Under the pieces are notes generated by a model that was not told the DNA's origin, searched no databases, and saw only the letters and a list, made by a program, of their open reading frames with translations. Shown piece by piece: positions 9,364 to 18,401 of a stretch of DNA of 64,000 nt. How positions within the stretch are numbered: the first letter of the stretch is position 1; each line of letters starts with the position of its first letter. Made by a program: the position numbers and the translations under genes. The stretch covers positions 310,001-374,000 of the forward strand of contig NZ_JAUSVX010000003.1 of NCBI RefSeq assembly GCF_030814995.1, written 5' to 3'. The stretch is from Labrys wisconsinensis. Its GTDB lineage: Bacteria; Pseudomonadota; Alphaproteobacteria; Rhizobiales; Labraceae.

Positions 9364-9392
9364 TGAGTAGCGGCCTGCGGCGATGGCGTCAA
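9364..9392 (-). promoter_or_regulatory. Predicted metZ promoter
   Basis: Minus strand: -35 TTGACG (9387-9392), 17-base spacer, -10 TACTCA (9364-9369). Transcription would start just before the first stem of the SAM-II aptamer, which is the expected arrangement. The -35 is strong and the -10 is weak. Confidence 0.5.
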
Positions 9393-9435
9393 TCACGCGT
9401 TTGCGTTAGGCAGGTCGATCGCATCGAGAGACCCC

Positions 9436-10518
9436 ATGGCTTCCCACGGCATCCTGCCCTCGCAATCGATCGCGGCTCTCGCCACCGGCGGCATCATCCG
9501 CACGGAGCGGCCGCTCGATGCCGACCAGATCCAGCCGGCGAGCCTGGACCTCAGGCTGGGCGCCCGGGCCTACCGGATGCGCGCCAGCTTCCTGCCGGGC
9601 CCGCGCACCCGCGTCGAGGAGCGCATCCGCGACCTCGCCCTGCACGAGATCGACCTCAGCCGCGGCGCCGTGCTGGAGACGGGCTGCGTCTATATCGTGC
9701 CGCTGATCGAGAGCCTGGCCATGCCGGGCGACCTCCTGGCTTCGACCAATCCCAAGAGCTCGACCGGGCGGCTCGACGTGTTCACCCGGGTGATCACCGA
9801 CCATGCCAAGGCCTTCGACCAGGTCGAGCCCGGCTATGACGGCCCGCTCTATGCCGAGATCGGGCCGCGCACCTTCCCGGTGCTGGTGCGCACCGGCTCG
9901 CGCCTGTCGCAGATCCGCTTCCGCAAGGGCGAGGCGCGCATCGACGACGCCTCGCTACGCGAGCTGCAGCGGCGCATGGGCCTGGTCTCCACGCCCGATC
10001 CCGACATTGCCGGCGGCGTGGCGCTCTCGGTCGACCTCGGCGGCTTCGGCGAGGGCATCGTCGGCTACCGCGCCAAGCGTCACACCGGCGTCGTCGACAT
10101 CGACGAGCGGGCGGCCTGCGACCTTCTCGACTTCTGGGAGCCGATCCGGCGGCGTGGCCGCAACGAGCTGATCCTCGACCCCAACGAGTTCTACATCCTC
10201 GCCTCCAAGGAAGCGGTGCACGTGCCGCCGGACTTCGCCGCCGAGATGGTGCCTTTCGATCCGCTGGTCGGCGAGTTCCGCGTCCACTATGCCGGCTTCT
10301 TCGACCCCGGCTTCGGCTATGCCCCGGACGGCATGGAGGCGGCGCGCGCCGTTCTGGAGGTGCGCTCGCGCGAGGTGCCCTTCATCCTCGAGGACGGCCA
10401 GATCGTCGGCCGCCTCGTCTACGAGCGGATGATGGAGCGGCCTTCGCTCCTCTACGGCTCCGGCCTCGGCTCGAACTATCAGGGCCAGGCCCTGAAGCTG
10501 TCGAAGCATTTTCGTTAG
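9436..10518 (+). CDS. dcd: 2'-deoxycytidine 5'-triphosphate deaminase, long two-domain form
   Basis: Deaminates dCTP to dUTP for thymidylate synthesis. Seen: 360 aa, roughly twice the length of E. coli Dcd (about 190 aa). The N-terminal half holds the Dcd core segments IQPASLDLRLG and ASTNPKSSTGRLDVF. The C-terminal half repeats a dUTPase-like fold with LILDPNEFYILASKEAVHV and GFFDPGFGYAPDG. Known: this duplicated form is the standard Dcd of many alphaproteobacteria. ATG at 9436 has only a weak GAGAG ribosome site. The gene is divergent from metZ, sharing the 173-base intergenic region with the riboswitch and metZ promoter. Confidence 0.9.
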   Translation: MASHGILPSQSIAALATGGIIRTERPLDADQIQPASLDLRLGARAYRMRASFLPGPRTRVEERIRDLALHEIDLSRGAVLETGCVYIVPLIESLAMPGDLLASTNPKSSTGRLDVFTRVITDHAKAFDQVEPGYDGPLYAEIGPRTFPVLVRTGSRLSQIRFRKGEARIDDASLRELQRRMGLVSTPDPDIAGGVALSVDLGGFGEGIVGYRAKRHTGVVDIDERAACDLLDFWEPIRRRGRNELILDPNEFYILASKEAVHVPPDFAAEMVPFDPLVGEFRVHYAGFFDPGFGYAPDGMEAARAVLEVRSREVPFILEDGQIVGRLVYERMMERPSLLYGSGLGSNYQGQALKLSKHFR

Positions 10519-10569
10519 CCGGGATCAGGATACGACGGCGCGCAGGAAGGAACCCGATCCGCCCGCTGC

Positions 10570-10602
10570 TTGGAAGATATCCGCATTATGCGTATAATAC
10601 GG
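10570..10602 (+). promoter_or_regulatory. Promoter and palindromic operator of the Phd/PemK-like toxin-antitoxin pair
   Basis: Seen: -35 TTGGAA (10570-10575), 17-base spacer, perfect -10 TATAAT (10593-10598). A 22-base imperfect palindrome (10581-10602; each 11-base arm matches the other at 9 positions, arms CCGcATTATgC and its mirror) covers the spacer and the -10. Inferred: binding site for the antitoxin, which would block polymerase, as is usual for Phd/YefM autoregulation. Confidence 0.7.
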
Positions 10603-10627
10603 AGACTTGCCTCAACAGGGTGACACC

Positions 10628-10882
10628 ATGCCCCGGACGACCGCGATGGAATTCCAACGTAAGTTCGGAGAGTTCCAGCATCAGGCTCAGCGCGAGCCGG
10701 TCGAAATCACGCGGCACGGCAGGCGGGAGTTCGTCCTGCTGTCGGCCGCCCACTATGACTGGCTTCTGGCCGCCGCCAAACGCATGCATCGGACCGAGGA
10801 TGCCCAGGCGATCGTGATCGAAGCAGTGGAGCGCGCGGAAATGGACCCCGACCACGAAGCACTCGACGAATTGCTGAAGTGA
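10628..10882 (+). CDS. Phd/YefM-family antitoxin
   Basis: Predicted antitoxin and autorepressor. Seen: 84 aa from ATG 10628 with AGGGTG 5 bases upstream; a TTG at 10607 would extend it by 7 residues. The N-terminal part (MEFQRKFGEFQHQAQREPVEITRHGRR) has the Phd/YefM pattern of a short helix, then EPVxITRHGR and a strand FVLLSAAHY. The acidic tail EMDPDHEALDELLK would be the toxin-neutralising region. The gene lies 9 bases before the PemK-like gene and is preceded by a palindromic operator over its -10 box. The family call is by pattern only. Confidence 0.8.
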   Translation: MPRTTAMEFQRKFGEFQHQAQREPVEITRHGRREFVLLSAAHYDWLLAAAKRMHRTEDAQAIVIEAVERAEMDPDHEALDELLK

Positions 10883-10891
10883 GCCGGCTGC

Positions 10892-11317
10892 ATGGCGTTT
10901 CCGGTCGCCAAGCCGGGCCTGGTCGTCCGGTACGACTATCTGTGGTCCCGAGAGGCTGCGGCCGGGCACGATCAGGGCAAGGACCGGCCCGTCTGCCTGG
11001 TTGCAGCCAGCGACAACGCCACCAAGCCGCGCTTCGTCGTCCTGCTACCGATCACGCATCGGCCGCCGGATGCAGACTCTGTCGGGATCGAAGTTCCGGC
11101 GAAGGTCAAGCTGCTGCTCGGCCTCGATGAGGCCCCGAGCCGGGTCATTGTTTCGGAGTACAACGTCGACGAGTGGCCCAATGGTGGCCTGGCGCCCGTG
11201 CCCGGCAGGCCTGGCTTGTTCAGCTACGGCTTCGTACCGCCAAATCTCTTCGGGCAGATCAAGGCCAGGTTCCTGGAGCTCGCACGCCAAAAAAGAAGCA
11301 ACGCGGTGCGCCGTTGA
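10892..11317 (+). CDS. PemK/MazF-like toxin (probable)
   Basis: Probable toxin of the pair with the Phd-like antitoxin. Seen: 141 aa with PGLVVRYDYLWSREA, then KDRPVCLVAA and VVLLPITHRPPD. This is the strand order of MazF/PemK folds: an N-terminal loop, an RP-containing strand, and a strand with a Pro-Ile-Thr/Ser turn. The later segments LLGLDEAPSRVIVSEYNVDEWP resemble PemK-like proteins annotated in rhizobia. Known: MazF/PemK proteins are ribosome-independent mRNA endonucleases. The assignment rests on gene order and this pattern; the sequence is distant from classical MazF, so RNase activity is not assured. It converges with trpE, whose stop lies 24 bases downstream. Confidence 0.65.
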   Translation: MAFPVAKPGLVVRYDYLWSREAAAGHDQGKDRPVCLVAASDNATKPRFVVLLPITHRPPDADSVGIEVPAKVKLLLGLDEAPSRVIVSEYNVDEWPNGGLAPVPGRPGLFSYGFVPPNLFGQIKARFLELARQKRSNAVRR

Positions 11318-11341
11318 TCGAGCGAACCGCCACGCTCCACC

Positions 11342-12853
11342 TTACTGCCCCCGCCCTGGCTGCCCGGCGAAGCGCACCGCCTCCTCGGCGGCGCGGAACA
11401 GCGCCTTGGCCTTGTTGATGCACTCGGCCTGCTCGGAGGCCGGCACGCTGTCGTAGACGATGCCGGCGCCGGCCTGGACGTGCATGACGCCGTCCTTCAC
11501 CAGCGCCGTGCGCAGCACGATGCAGGTGTCCATCTGGCCGTCGGCGCCGAAATAGCCGATGGCGCCGGCATAGAGGCCGCGCTTGTCCTTCTCCAATTCG
11601 TCGATGATCTCCATCGCCCGCACCTTCGGCGCGCCGGACACCGTGCCCGCGGGGAAGCCGGCTGCCAGGGCGTCGAGGGCGTCCTGGCCCGGCCGGATCC
11701 GGCCCTCGACGTTGGAGACGATGTGCATGACGTGGCTGTAGCGCTCGACGAAGAACTGGTCGGTGACGGTGACGCTGCCGATGTCCGCGACCCGGCCGAC
11801 GTCGTTGCGCCCGAGATCGAGCAGCATCAGGTGCTCGGCGAGCTCCTTGGGGTCGGCAAGGAGCGAGGCCTCGTGCGCCGCATCCTCCGCATGGGTGCGG
11901 CCGCGCGGCCGCGTGCCGGCGATCGGGCGGACCGTGACCTTGCCGTCGCGCAGGCGCACCAGGATCTCGGGGCTGGAGCACACCACGGAGAAGCCGGCAA
12001 ACTGCAGATAGACCAGGAACGGTGCCGGATTGACCCGCCGCAGCGCCCGGTACAGCGTGAAGGGCGGCAGCTGGAACGGCGCGGTGAAGCGCTGCGACAG
12101 CACGACCTGGAAGATGTCGCCGGCGCGGACATGGTCCTTCGCCTTCTCCACCATCGCGAGATACTCGGCCTCGCTGGTGTTGGATGTCTGGCTCGCATGC
12201 AGCGCGTCGAGGTCGACCACCTCGGCGAATTTGGGCACGTGGCGGTCGAGCCCGTCGACGATCGCCATCAGCCGCTCGACGGCGCGGGCATGGGCCTGCT
12301 TGGCGCCGACACCCGGCTGCGGACGCACCGGCGTCACCACCGTGATCTCGTCGCGCACGGCGTCGAACACCACCATGATGGTCGGGCGGATCAAGAGCGC
12401 ATCCGGCACGCCGATCGGGTCGGGCTTCTGCGCCGGCAGCCGCTCCATCTGGCGCACCATGTCATAGCCGAGATAGCCGAACAGTCCCGCCGCCATCGGC
12501 GGCGCCCCGGACGGAAGCTCGATGCGGCTCTCGGCGATCAGCGCCCGCAACGTCTCGAGGGGATGGCCGGGCAGCGGCTCGAACCGATCCTGCGCCGGCT
12601 TGCGGTTGATCGAGGCCGCCCCCTTGTCGCAGCGCCAGATCAGGTCCGGCTCCAGGCCGATCATGGAATAGCGCCCGCGCGTCGCCCCACCTTCCACCGA
12701 TTCGAGCAGGAAGGCGTTGGGCCGGTCGCCGGCGATCTTCATGAAGGCGGCGACCGGCGTCTCGAGGTCGCCCACCAGGGTGGTGGCGACGATCTGCGCG
12801 CGACCCGCGGCATAGCCTTCGGCAAAAGCCTCGAAGGAAGGTTCGATGTTCAT
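11342..12853 (-). CDS. trpE: Anthranilate synthase component I
   Basis: Converts chorismate and ammonia (supplied by TrpG) to anthranilate, the first step of tryptophan synthesis. Seen: 503 aa. The N-terminal region has the feedback-binding element [10 protein letters not shown] (about residues 48-57). The C-terminal chorismate-binding domain contains [29 protein letters not shown] and [18 protein letters not shown]. The partner trpG is 4 kb away on the other strand, which is unusual because these genes are normally adjacent in the order. I found no Trp-rich leader peptide in the 204 bases upstream (12854-13058), so ribosome-mediated attenuation is not evident. It is probably co-transcribed with the upstream foldase gene. 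Confidence 0.95.
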   Translation of the reverse strand: MNIEPSFEAFAEGYAAGRAQIVATTLVGDLETPVAAFMKIAGDRPNAFLLESVEGGATRGRYSMIGLEPDLIWRCDKGAASINRKPAQDRFEPLPGHPLETLRALIAESRIELPSGAPPMAAGLFGYLGYDMVRQMERLPAQKPDPIGVPDALLIRPTIMVVFDAVRDEITVVTPVRPQPGVGAKQAHARAVERLMAIVDGLDRHVPKFAEVVDLDALHASQTSNTSEAEYLAMVEKAKDHVRAGDIFQVVLSQRFTAPFQLPPFTLYRALRRVNPAPFLVYLQFAGFSVVCSSPEILVRLRDGKVTVRPIAGTRPRGRTHAEDAAHEASLLADPKELAEHLMLLDLGRNDVGRVADIGSVTVTDQFFVERYSHVMHIVSNVEGRIRPGQDALDALAAGFPAGTVSGAPKVRAMEIIDELEKDKRGLYAGAIGYFGADGQMDTCIVLRTALVKDGVMHVQAGAGIVYDSVPASEQAECINKAKALFRAAEEAVRFAGQPGRGQ

Positions 12854-13058
12854 GGCGGAGAGGTCCGATCGATGTCAGGGCGGCGCGAGCGAGGCGCTCC
12901 GGCCGCGGGCGAGGGTCAGGCGACGAGCCGACGCCATCGCGTCCGGCCGTCGATCCGCCGGATCGCCCCGATATCGGACATGCCGACACCCCCCACACGG
13001 CGCCGAACGCCGGCGCCCGCATGAGCGCAGCCTCCGTCCTCCCGACAGACAGGCCCCA

Positions 13059-14969
13059 TCACCCCTCTCCCCCGACGACGCCGGTGGCCCGGTTGACGTT
13101 GGTCTGGTTGACCACCAGCCCGAGATCGTTCTGCAGGCGCGTCACATACTCGACCAGGATGTCCTCGCCGATCAACTGCTCGATCTGCCGCGCCATCGTC
13201 ACCGCCTGGTCAGCCTTGGGATCGAAGGGCGGGACAGCATTGTCGGTGACCTGGAGGACAATACGATCCGTGCCGCTGCCGGAGAGCGTGGTGGCGAAGC
13301 TCTTGACCGGTGTGGAGAACACCAGGTTGGCCGCGGCGGCCGACAGCCCCTGCCCTTCGGTGTTGCGCTTGAGGTTCCATGCCTGCTTGACATCGAGATT
13401 CGCAGCCTTGGCGACGTCGTCGAGGGACTTGCCGCCGTCGAGCTGCTTGACGAGGTCGTCGGCGCGGGCCTTGAGACGCCGCGCCTTCTCGTCGACCGTC
13501 CAGGCGGCGACGACGTCGGCCCTGGCCTCGTCGAGCGTGCGGTCGCGGGACCGCGTCACCGCATCGACCGCATACCAGACGGTGCCGGCGTCCCGACCGT
13601 CGATCGGGTCGGTGTCGGACCCGGGATCGTTGGCGAACACCGCCGGGGCGAGCTTGTCCTGCAGCGGCATCTCGATGGTCTTGCCGGTGGGGTCCCTGCC
13701 CTGCGCGTCCATGGCGGCGACCTCCACGACCTGGAGGCCGAGCTTGCCGGCGATCTCCTTGAGCGAGGCGCCGCCGGAGCGTTCGTCGTCGATCTTGGTC
13801 TGGAGGTCGAGCAGCTCGTTGCGTGCCCGGTCGCTGGCCACTTCCTTCTTGATCTCATCCTTGACGAGGTCGAAGGGGGTGACCGCCTCGCGCTCGATCT
13901 TGGTGACGCGCAGGATCACGGTCGAGAGCCTGCCGTGCACCACGCCGGAGGTCGTGCCTTCGGCCAGCGAGAAGGCGGCGTCGGCGAGCGCGCTGTCGAG
14001 GAGCTGGGCCTTGGTCACCGTGCCGAGATCGAGGTCTGCGGGCTGGAGCTTGCGCTCGGCGGCGATGCTGTCGAAAGTCGCCTTGCCGCTGGCGATGTCG
14101 GCGGCCGCGGCCGAAGCTTCGGCGTCGTTGGCAAAGGCGATGCGCTGGACCGTGCGCTTCTCCGCCGCCGTGAACTGGCTCTTGCGGCTCTCATAGGTGG
14201 CCTTGGCGTCGTCGTCGGTGACCACGACCTTGGCCGCGAACGCATCCGGCACCAGCGCGAGATAGGTGAACTTGCGGTATTCCGGCGTGCGGAAGGCGGC
14301 ACGGCGCTCGTCGTAGAAGGTCTGCAGGGCCGCCGCGTCGGGCTGGCCGATGTCGCCGAGCTGCTCGTCGGTCAGCGTCGCATAAGCAATGCTGCGGGTC
14401 TCGCCGCTGTAGCGGGCGAACGCTTCCTGCATCACCTCGGGTGCCACGATCTCGCCGCCCAGCGCCTCGCCGAGCTGGCTGCGCAGATAGGTCTGGCGCT
14501 GCTGGGCCAGGAGGCCGGCCTCGGTCGTGCCGCTCTCGCGCAGGATGGCGTTGAAATAGGTCGGATCGAAGCGCCCGCCGTTCTGGAAGGCCGGGTCGCT
14601 CCGGACGATCTCGGCGACCTTGATCGGTTCGAGATCGAGCCCGTATTTCTTCACCTGCTCGTCGAGCGCCGCATTGCCGGCGGCGCGCTGCACGACCTGA
14701 CGGTTGATCCCGAGCAGGCGCGCCTCAGCCGGGCTGAGCACCTTGCCGAAGCGGCGCGACTGCTGGCGGACCTCCAGCGTATAGGCGCGCTGCAGCTCCT
14801 CGGTCGAGACGATCGTGCCGCCGACGCTGATGGCCTCGTTGGAGCGGAAGCCGCGGAAGATGTCCTGGATGCCCCACAGGGCGAAGCTGAGGATCAGCAA
14901 CACCATCAGGGCGATCAGGATCAGCCGGGCGATCCCCTGCTGGAAGGTCGTGCGGATGGAGGTCAGCAT
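13059..14969 (-). CDS. ppiD: Periplasmic peptidyl-prolyl isomerase/foldase, PpiD/SurA-N type
   Basis: Membrane-anchored chaperone for secreted and outer-membrane proteins. Seen: 636 aa. One N-terminal transmembrane helix ([20 protein letters not shown], about residues 14-33) is followed by a SurA-like N-terminal domain with the [16 protein letters not shown] and [13 protein letters not shown] segments. Parvulin-like material (about residues 250-400) and a long alpha/beta C-terminal region follow. Known: PpiD proteins face the periplasm near the SecYEG exit and often lack strong isomerase activity. The gene is divergent from tpiA (246-base gap, 14970-15215) and lies upstream of trpE on the same strand, a common pairing in Hyphomicrobiales. 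Confidence 0.87.
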   Translation of the reverse strand: MLTSIRTTFQQGIARLILIALMVLLILSFALWGIQDIFRGFRSNEAISVGGTIVSTEELQRAYTLEVRQQSRRFGKVLSPAEARLLGINRQVVQRAAGNAALDEQVKKYGLDLEPIKVAEIVRSDPAFQNGGRFDPTYFNAILRESGTTEAGLLAQQRQTYLRSQLGEALGGEIVAPEVMQEAFARYSGETRSIAYATLTDEQLGDIGQPDAAALQTFYDERRAAFRTPEYRKFTYLALVPDAFAAKVVVTDDDAKATYESRKSQFTAAEKRTVQRIAFANDAEASAAAADIASGKATFDSIAAERKLQPADLDLGTVTKAQLLDSALADAAFSLAEGTTSGVVHGRLSTVILRVTKIEREAVTPFDLVKDEIKKEVASDRARNELLDLQTKIDDERSGGASLKEIAGKLGLQVVEVAAMDAQGRDPTGKTIEMPLQDKLAPAVFANDPGSDTDPIDGRDAGTVWYAVDAVTRSRDRTLDEARADVVAAWTVDEKARRLKARADDLVKQLDGGKSLDDVAKAANLDVKQAWNLKRNTEGQGLSAAAANLVFSTPVKSFATTLSGSGTDRIVLQVTDNAVPPFDPKADQAVTMARQIEQLIGEDILVEYVTRLQNDLGLVVNQTNVNRATGVVGGEG

Positions 14970-15215
14970 GGGCGGGCGACTATGTTTCCAGAATCCGGGT
15001 TGCCGATCGAGACTGCCGCCTCGCGAAAGGCGCGCATCATAGGGATGCGGCGATGGGGCCGCAATGGCACCCTCCGGAGGTTTTTCGGCGCCTTGCCCCG
15101 TGCTGCCGCCGTTGTTAAGAGGCGTCGGAGGTCTCCGGCCGCCATGGCCGGAGCCGGGGGACGACCGCCGGCGTGTTTGGCGCGAGGGCGGGATTTGGAA
15201 TCACAGGAGGCATCC

Positions 15216-15977
15216 ATGGCGCCGGCACGGCCGCGCCCGCTCGTTGCGGGCAACTGGAAGATGAACGGCCTGGCGGCGTCCGCCGCCGAGCTCGACGCCA
15301 TCGCCGAGGGCGTCGCCGCCGGCGGCGCCGGCCGGGCGGAGGCGCTGATCTGCCCGCCCTTCACCCTGATCGCCGCCTTCGCCGCGCGCCTTGCCGGCAA
15401 GGCGCCCGCCATCGGCGGGCAGGACTGCCACGCCAAGCCGTCAGGCGCCCATACCGGCGACGTCGCGGCCGAGATGCTGCGCGATGCCGGCGCGAGCCAT
15501 GTCATCGTCGGCCATTCCGAGCGGCGCACCGACCACGGCGAGACCGACGACGTCGTCAAGGCCAAGGCCGAGGCGGCGCTACGCGCCGGCCTCGTCGCCA
15601 TCGTCTGCATCGGCGAGACCCGGGCCGAGCGCGAGGCCGGCAAGACGCTGGACGTGGTCGGCACCCAGCTCGCCGGCTCGCTGCCGGCCGGGGCCACCGC
15701 GGCCAACACCGTCATCGCCTACGAGCCGGTCTGGGCCATCGGCACCGGCTTGACGCCGACGGCGGCAGACGTGAAGGAAGTGCACAATTTCATCCGCGGC
15801 CAGCTCTCCGTGGCGCTGGCCTCCGAAGGCGCCGGCGTGCGCATCCTCTACGGCGGCTCGGTCAAGCCGGCCAATGCGGCCGAGCTGATGGGCGTGGAAA
15901 ATGTCGACGGCGCCCTGATCGGCGGCGCCTCGCTGAAGGCGGCGGACTTTCTGGGGATTGCGGCGGCGTACAAGTAG
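15216..15977 (+). CDS. tpiA: Triosephosphate isomerase
   Basis: Interconverts dihydroxyacetone phosphate and glyceraldehyde 3-phosphate in glycolysis and gluconeogenesis. Seen: 253 aa from ATG 15216 with a perfect AGGAGG five bases upstream. The active-site segments are GNWKMNG (Asn/Lys), [10 protein letters not shown] (catalytic His) and the signature [11 protein letters not shown] (catalytic Glu), with the phosphate-binding [12 protein letters not shown] near the end. The frame is open far upstream, antisense to ppiD, but the Shine-Dalgarno and homology fix this start. Downstream, GGACAG and CTGTCC arms (about 15995-16016) form a hairpin without a T tract. Confidence 0.97.
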   Translation: MAPARPRPLVAGNWKMNGLAASAAELDAIAEGVAAGGAGRAEALICPPFTLIAAFAARLAGKAPAIGGQDCHAKPSGAHTGDVAAEMLRDAGASHVIVGHSERRTDHGETDDVVKAKAEAALRAGLVAIVCIGETRAEREAGKTLDVVGTQLAGSLPAGATAANTVIAYEPVWAIGTGLTPTAADVKEVHNFIRGQLSVALASEGAGVRILYGGSVKPANAAELMGVENVDGALIGGASLKAADFLGIAAAYK

Positions 15978-16057
15978 GATCCGCCCCCTTGCCGGACAGT
16001 GGAGGACCGGCTGTCCTCCCCACCCTGCCTACCTTGAGCCGGCGGGAACGCTTCTCT

Positions 16058-16086
16058 TTGCGTCGTGTGTCGCTACACGATACACT
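16058..16086 (+). promoter_or_regulatory. Predicted higBA promoter with inverted-repeat operator
   Basis: Seen: -35 TTGCGT (16058-16063), 17-base spacer, -10 TACACT (16081-16086). The spacer carries the inverted repeat TCGTGT (16063-16068) and ACACGA (16075-16080) with 6 bases between. Inferred: operator bound by the downstream HigA-like repressor. Confidence 0.55.
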
Positions 16087-16091
16087 GCGCC

Positions 16092-16370
16092 ATGATAGTC
16101 GGCTTTCGCAACAAGGGGCTCGAAACCCTGTACCGGACCGGGTCCGGCCGCGGGGTGCAACCGGCACACGTGGCCAAGCTGAATCGCATCCTGGCTGCGC
16201 TGGATGCAGCGGCGTCGCCCGCCGACCTGAACCAGCCTGGCTACAAGCTCCATTTGCTCAAGGGGGAGCTGAAAGGACACTGGTCCATATGGGTCAATGG
16301 CAATTGGCGCGTCACTTTCTGCTTTGTCGGAAGTGACGTGGATTTGGTGGACTACCTGGATTACCACTGA
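16092..16370 (+). CDS. higB: HigB-type toxin of the RelE/ParE superfamily
   Basis: Predicted ribosome-dependent mRNA endonuclease toxin. Seen: 92 aa from ATG 16092. It has FRNKGLETLYRTG at the N-terminus, a helix pair (KLNRILAALDAAASPADLN), and the strands LHLLKGELKGHWSIWVNGNWRVTF. The tryptophan-rich WSIWVNGNWRV strand and the ending DLVDYLDYH are typical of HigB. Toxin-first order followed by an Xre-type antitoxin 13 bases later is the higBA signature. The module sits between tpiA and trpG, which are housekeeping genes with very different composition constraints, suggesting insertion. Confidence 0.9.
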   Translation: MIVGFRNKGLETLYRTGSGRGVQPAHVAKLNRILAALDAAASPADLNQPGYKLHLLKGELKGHWSIWVNGNWRVTFCFVGSDVDLVDYLDYH

Positions 16371-16383
16371 AGGAACTCGCGCC

Positions 16384-16671
16384 ATGATGAAGAACCATCC
16401 GCACCCCGGCGAGCTTCTGCGCGAGGATGTGCTCATGCCGCTCGGGATCGACGTTACGGATGCCGCTCACCGGCTCGGCATGTCGCGCACGAGCTTGTCG
16501 CGCGTCATCAATGGCCGGGCCGGCATAAGCCCCGATCTGGCCGTTCGCCTGGAGCGTGCAGGCGCAAGCACCGCGCGATTCTGGATGACCTTGCAGGCCA
16601 ACTATGAATTGTCTCTCGCCGAGCAGCGCGAGCAGCCGGAGGTGCGGCCGCTGCGAACGGAAGCCGCCTGA
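16384..16671 (+). CDS. higA: HigA-type antitoxin, Xre-family helix-turn-helix
   Basis: Antitoxin and autorepressor of the HigB toxin. Seen: 95 aa from ATG 16384 (94 from the adjacent ATG 16387). The N-terminus is NHPHPGELLREDVLMPLGI, the VapI/HigA start pattern. A helix-turn-helix (VTDAAHRLGMSRTSLSRVIN, about residues 24-43) is followed by GRAGISPDLAVRLERAGAST and FWMTLQANYEL. Together with higB it should form a self-regulated operon read from the promoter with an inverted repeat at 16058-16086. Confidence 0.92.
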   Translation: MMKNHPHPGELLREDVLMPLGIDVTDAAHRLGMSRTSLSRVINGRAGISPDLAVRLERAGASTARFWMTLQANYELSLAEQREQPEVRPLRTEAA

Positions 16672-16694
16672 GAGAGTGTGGCAAGCTGCGAAGC

Positions 16695-16723
16695 TTGACC
16701 CGCTCTGTCTTCGCGCCCTAGTG
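16695..16723 (+). promoter_or_regulatory. Predicted promoter of the trpGDC-moaC-moeA operon
   Basis: Seen: -35 TTGACC (16695-16700), a 17-18 base spacer and a CTAGTG -10-like box (16718-16723), about 60 bases before the trpG start. Five of six -35 positions match the consensus; the -10 is weak but resembles CTA-starting alphaproteobacterial boxes. Confidence 0.4.
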
Positions 16724-16782
16724 CTGTCCGGTGAACTCCGGGACGTTTCTTGTGACGCCCGTCAGCCGAGGAGGCCCGTGCC

Positions 16783-17391
16783 ATGACCACCGTGACGCTG
16801 ATCGACAACTATGACAGCTTCACCTGGAACCTCTGGCACTATATCGGCCAGCTCGGGTGCGAGGTCACGGTGCATCGCAACGATGCAGTGACGGCGGACG
16901 AGGTCCTGGCCGCCGAGCCCGACGCCATCGTGCTGTCGCCCGGCCCCGGCACCCCCGACAGCGGCGGCGGCATCTGCTGCGAGCTGATCGGCAAGGCGAC
17001 GGGCCGGACGCCGCTCTTCGGCGTCTGCCTCGGCCACCAGGCGATCGGACAGGTGTTCGGCGCGACCGTGACCCGGGCGCCGCTGCCGATGCACGGCAAG
17101 CTCTCGGAGATCCACCACGAGGGCGGCGGCGTGTTCCGCGGCATCAACGGGCCGTTCCAGGCCACGCGTTACCACTCGCTGATCGTCGACCGCGACACCC
17201 TGCCCGACGCGCTGGAGGTCACCGCGCAGACGGATGACGGCATCGTCATGGGCATGTCGCATCGCAGCGCGCCGGTGCACGGGGTGCAGTTCCACCCGGA
17301 ATCGATCCGCTCCGAGCACGGCCATCGCATCCTGCAGAACTTCCTCGACATCGCGGCGGAGTGGAATCGCCGGCACCGCGGCAGGGCGTGA
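16783..17391 (+). CDS. trpG: Anthranilate synthase component II (glutamine amidotransferase)
   Basis: Releases ammonia from glutamine for TrpE. Seen: 202 aa. Class I amidotransferase triad: the nucleophile Cys in [12 protein letters not shown] (about residue 85) and His/Glu in GVQFHPESI (about residues 170-175); the oxyanion region is [18 protein letters not shown] lies about 9 bases before the ATG. The stop codon overlaps the trpD start by one base (TGATG), so trpGD are translationally coupled. It is separated from its partner trpE, which lies on the opposite strand. Confidence 0.95.
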   Translation: MTTVTLIDNYDSFTWNLWHYIGQLGCEVTVHRNDAVTADEVLAAEPDAIVLSPGPGTPDSGGGICCELIGKATGRTPLFGVCLGHQAIGQVFGATVTRAPLPMHGKLSEIHHEGGGVFRGINGPFQATRYHSLIVDRDTLPDALEVTAQTDDGIVMGMSHRSAPVHGVQFHPESIRSEHGHRILQNFLDIAAEWNRRHRGRA

Positions 17392-18401
17392 TGGACGAGT
17401 TCAAGCCCTTCGTCGGCCGCGCCGCAGCGCGGCCGCTCAGCCGCAGCGAGGCGGCGGAGGCCTTCGACCTCCTGCTGTCGGGCCAGGCGACGCCCTCGCA
17501 GATCGGCGGCTTCCTGATGGCGCTGCGGGTGCGCGGCGAGACGCCGGACGAGATCGCCGGCGCGGTCAGCGCCATGCGCTCCAAGATGACGCCGGTCGTC
17601 GCGCCGGCGGACGCCGTCGACATCGTCGGCACCGGGGGCGATGCCTCCGGCTCCTACAACGTCTCGACCGCCGCGGCGCTGATCGTGGCGGGTGCCGGCG
17701 TCAAGGTGGCCAAGCACGGCAACCGGGCCCTGTCGTCGCGCTCCGGCGCGGCCGACGTGCTCACCGCGCTCGGCGTCAAGATCGACCTGACGCCGGAGCG
17801 GATCTCCGCCTGCATCGCGGAAGCCGGCCTCGGCTTCATGTTCGCGCCGGCCCATCACGGCGCGATGAAGCATGTCGGCCCGACCCGGGTGGAGCTCGGC
17901 ACCCGCACGATCTTCAACCTGCTCGGCCCCTGCTCCAACCCGGCCGGCGTCAAGCGCCAGCTCCTCGGCGTGTTCTCGGCCCATTGGCTGGAGCCGCTGG
18001 TGGAGGTGCTGCACAGCCTCGGCTCGGAGCGGGTCATGGCCGTGCACGGGAGCGACGGGCTCGACGAGATCACCACCACCGGACCGACCGACGTGGTGTC
18101 GCTGGAGAACGGCAGGGTGACGCGCTTCACCATCGAGCCCGAGGCGATCGGCCTGCGCCGCGCAGCGCCGGCCGAGCTCAAGGGCGGCGACGGCGCCTAC
18201 AATGCCCTCGCCCTGCGCGCGGTGCTTGCCGGCGAGAAGACGCCCTATCGCGACATCGCCGTCCTCAACGCCGCCGCGGCGCTGATGGTGGCAGGCAGAG
18301 CCGCGAGCCTCGCCGAAGGCGCGGCGCTGGCGGAGGCTTCCATCGATCATGGCCGGGCCGAAGGAGCGCTCGACCGGCTCGTCCACGTCTCCAACGAATG
18401 A
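17391..18401 (+). CDS. trpD: Anthranilate phosphoribosyltransferase
   Basis: Transfers phosphoribose from PRPP to anthranilate. Seen: 336 aa from the ATG overlapping the trpG stop. The PRPP-binding motif is [17 protein letters not shown] (about residue 80). [17 protein letters not shown] and [19 protein letters not shown] provide the anthranilate site. [10 protein letters not shown] is the conserved family stretch. The stop overlaps the start of the next gene (ATGA). Confidence 0.96.
   Translation: MDEFKPFVGRAAARPLSRSEAAEAFDLLLSGQATPSQIGGFLMALRVRGETPDEIAGAVSAMRSKMTPVVAPADAVDIVGTGGDASGSYNVSTAAALIVAGAGVKVAKHGNRALSSRSGAADVLTALGVKIDLTPERISACIAEAGLGFMFAPAHHGAMKHVGPTRVELGTRTIFNLLGPCSNPAGVKRQLLGVFSAHWLEPLVEVLHSLGSERVMAVHGSDGLDEITTTGPTDVVSLENGRVTRFTIEPEAIGLRRAAPAELKGGDGAYNALALRAVLAGEKTPYRDIAVLNAAAALMVAGRAASLAEGAALAEASIDHGRAEGALDRLVHVSNE

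Noticed and set aside
12854-13058. Trp attenuator with leader peptide before trpE
   Set aside because: No short ORF with consecutive Trp codons was found on the minus strand.
12846-15977. A 1043-codon open frame on the plus strand running through the trpE-ppiD region into tpiA
   Set aside because: It is antisense to ppiD, has low-complexity Arg/Ala/Gly/Asp/His composition typical of GC-rich shadow frames, and tpiA has its own perfect AGGAGG and start at 15216.
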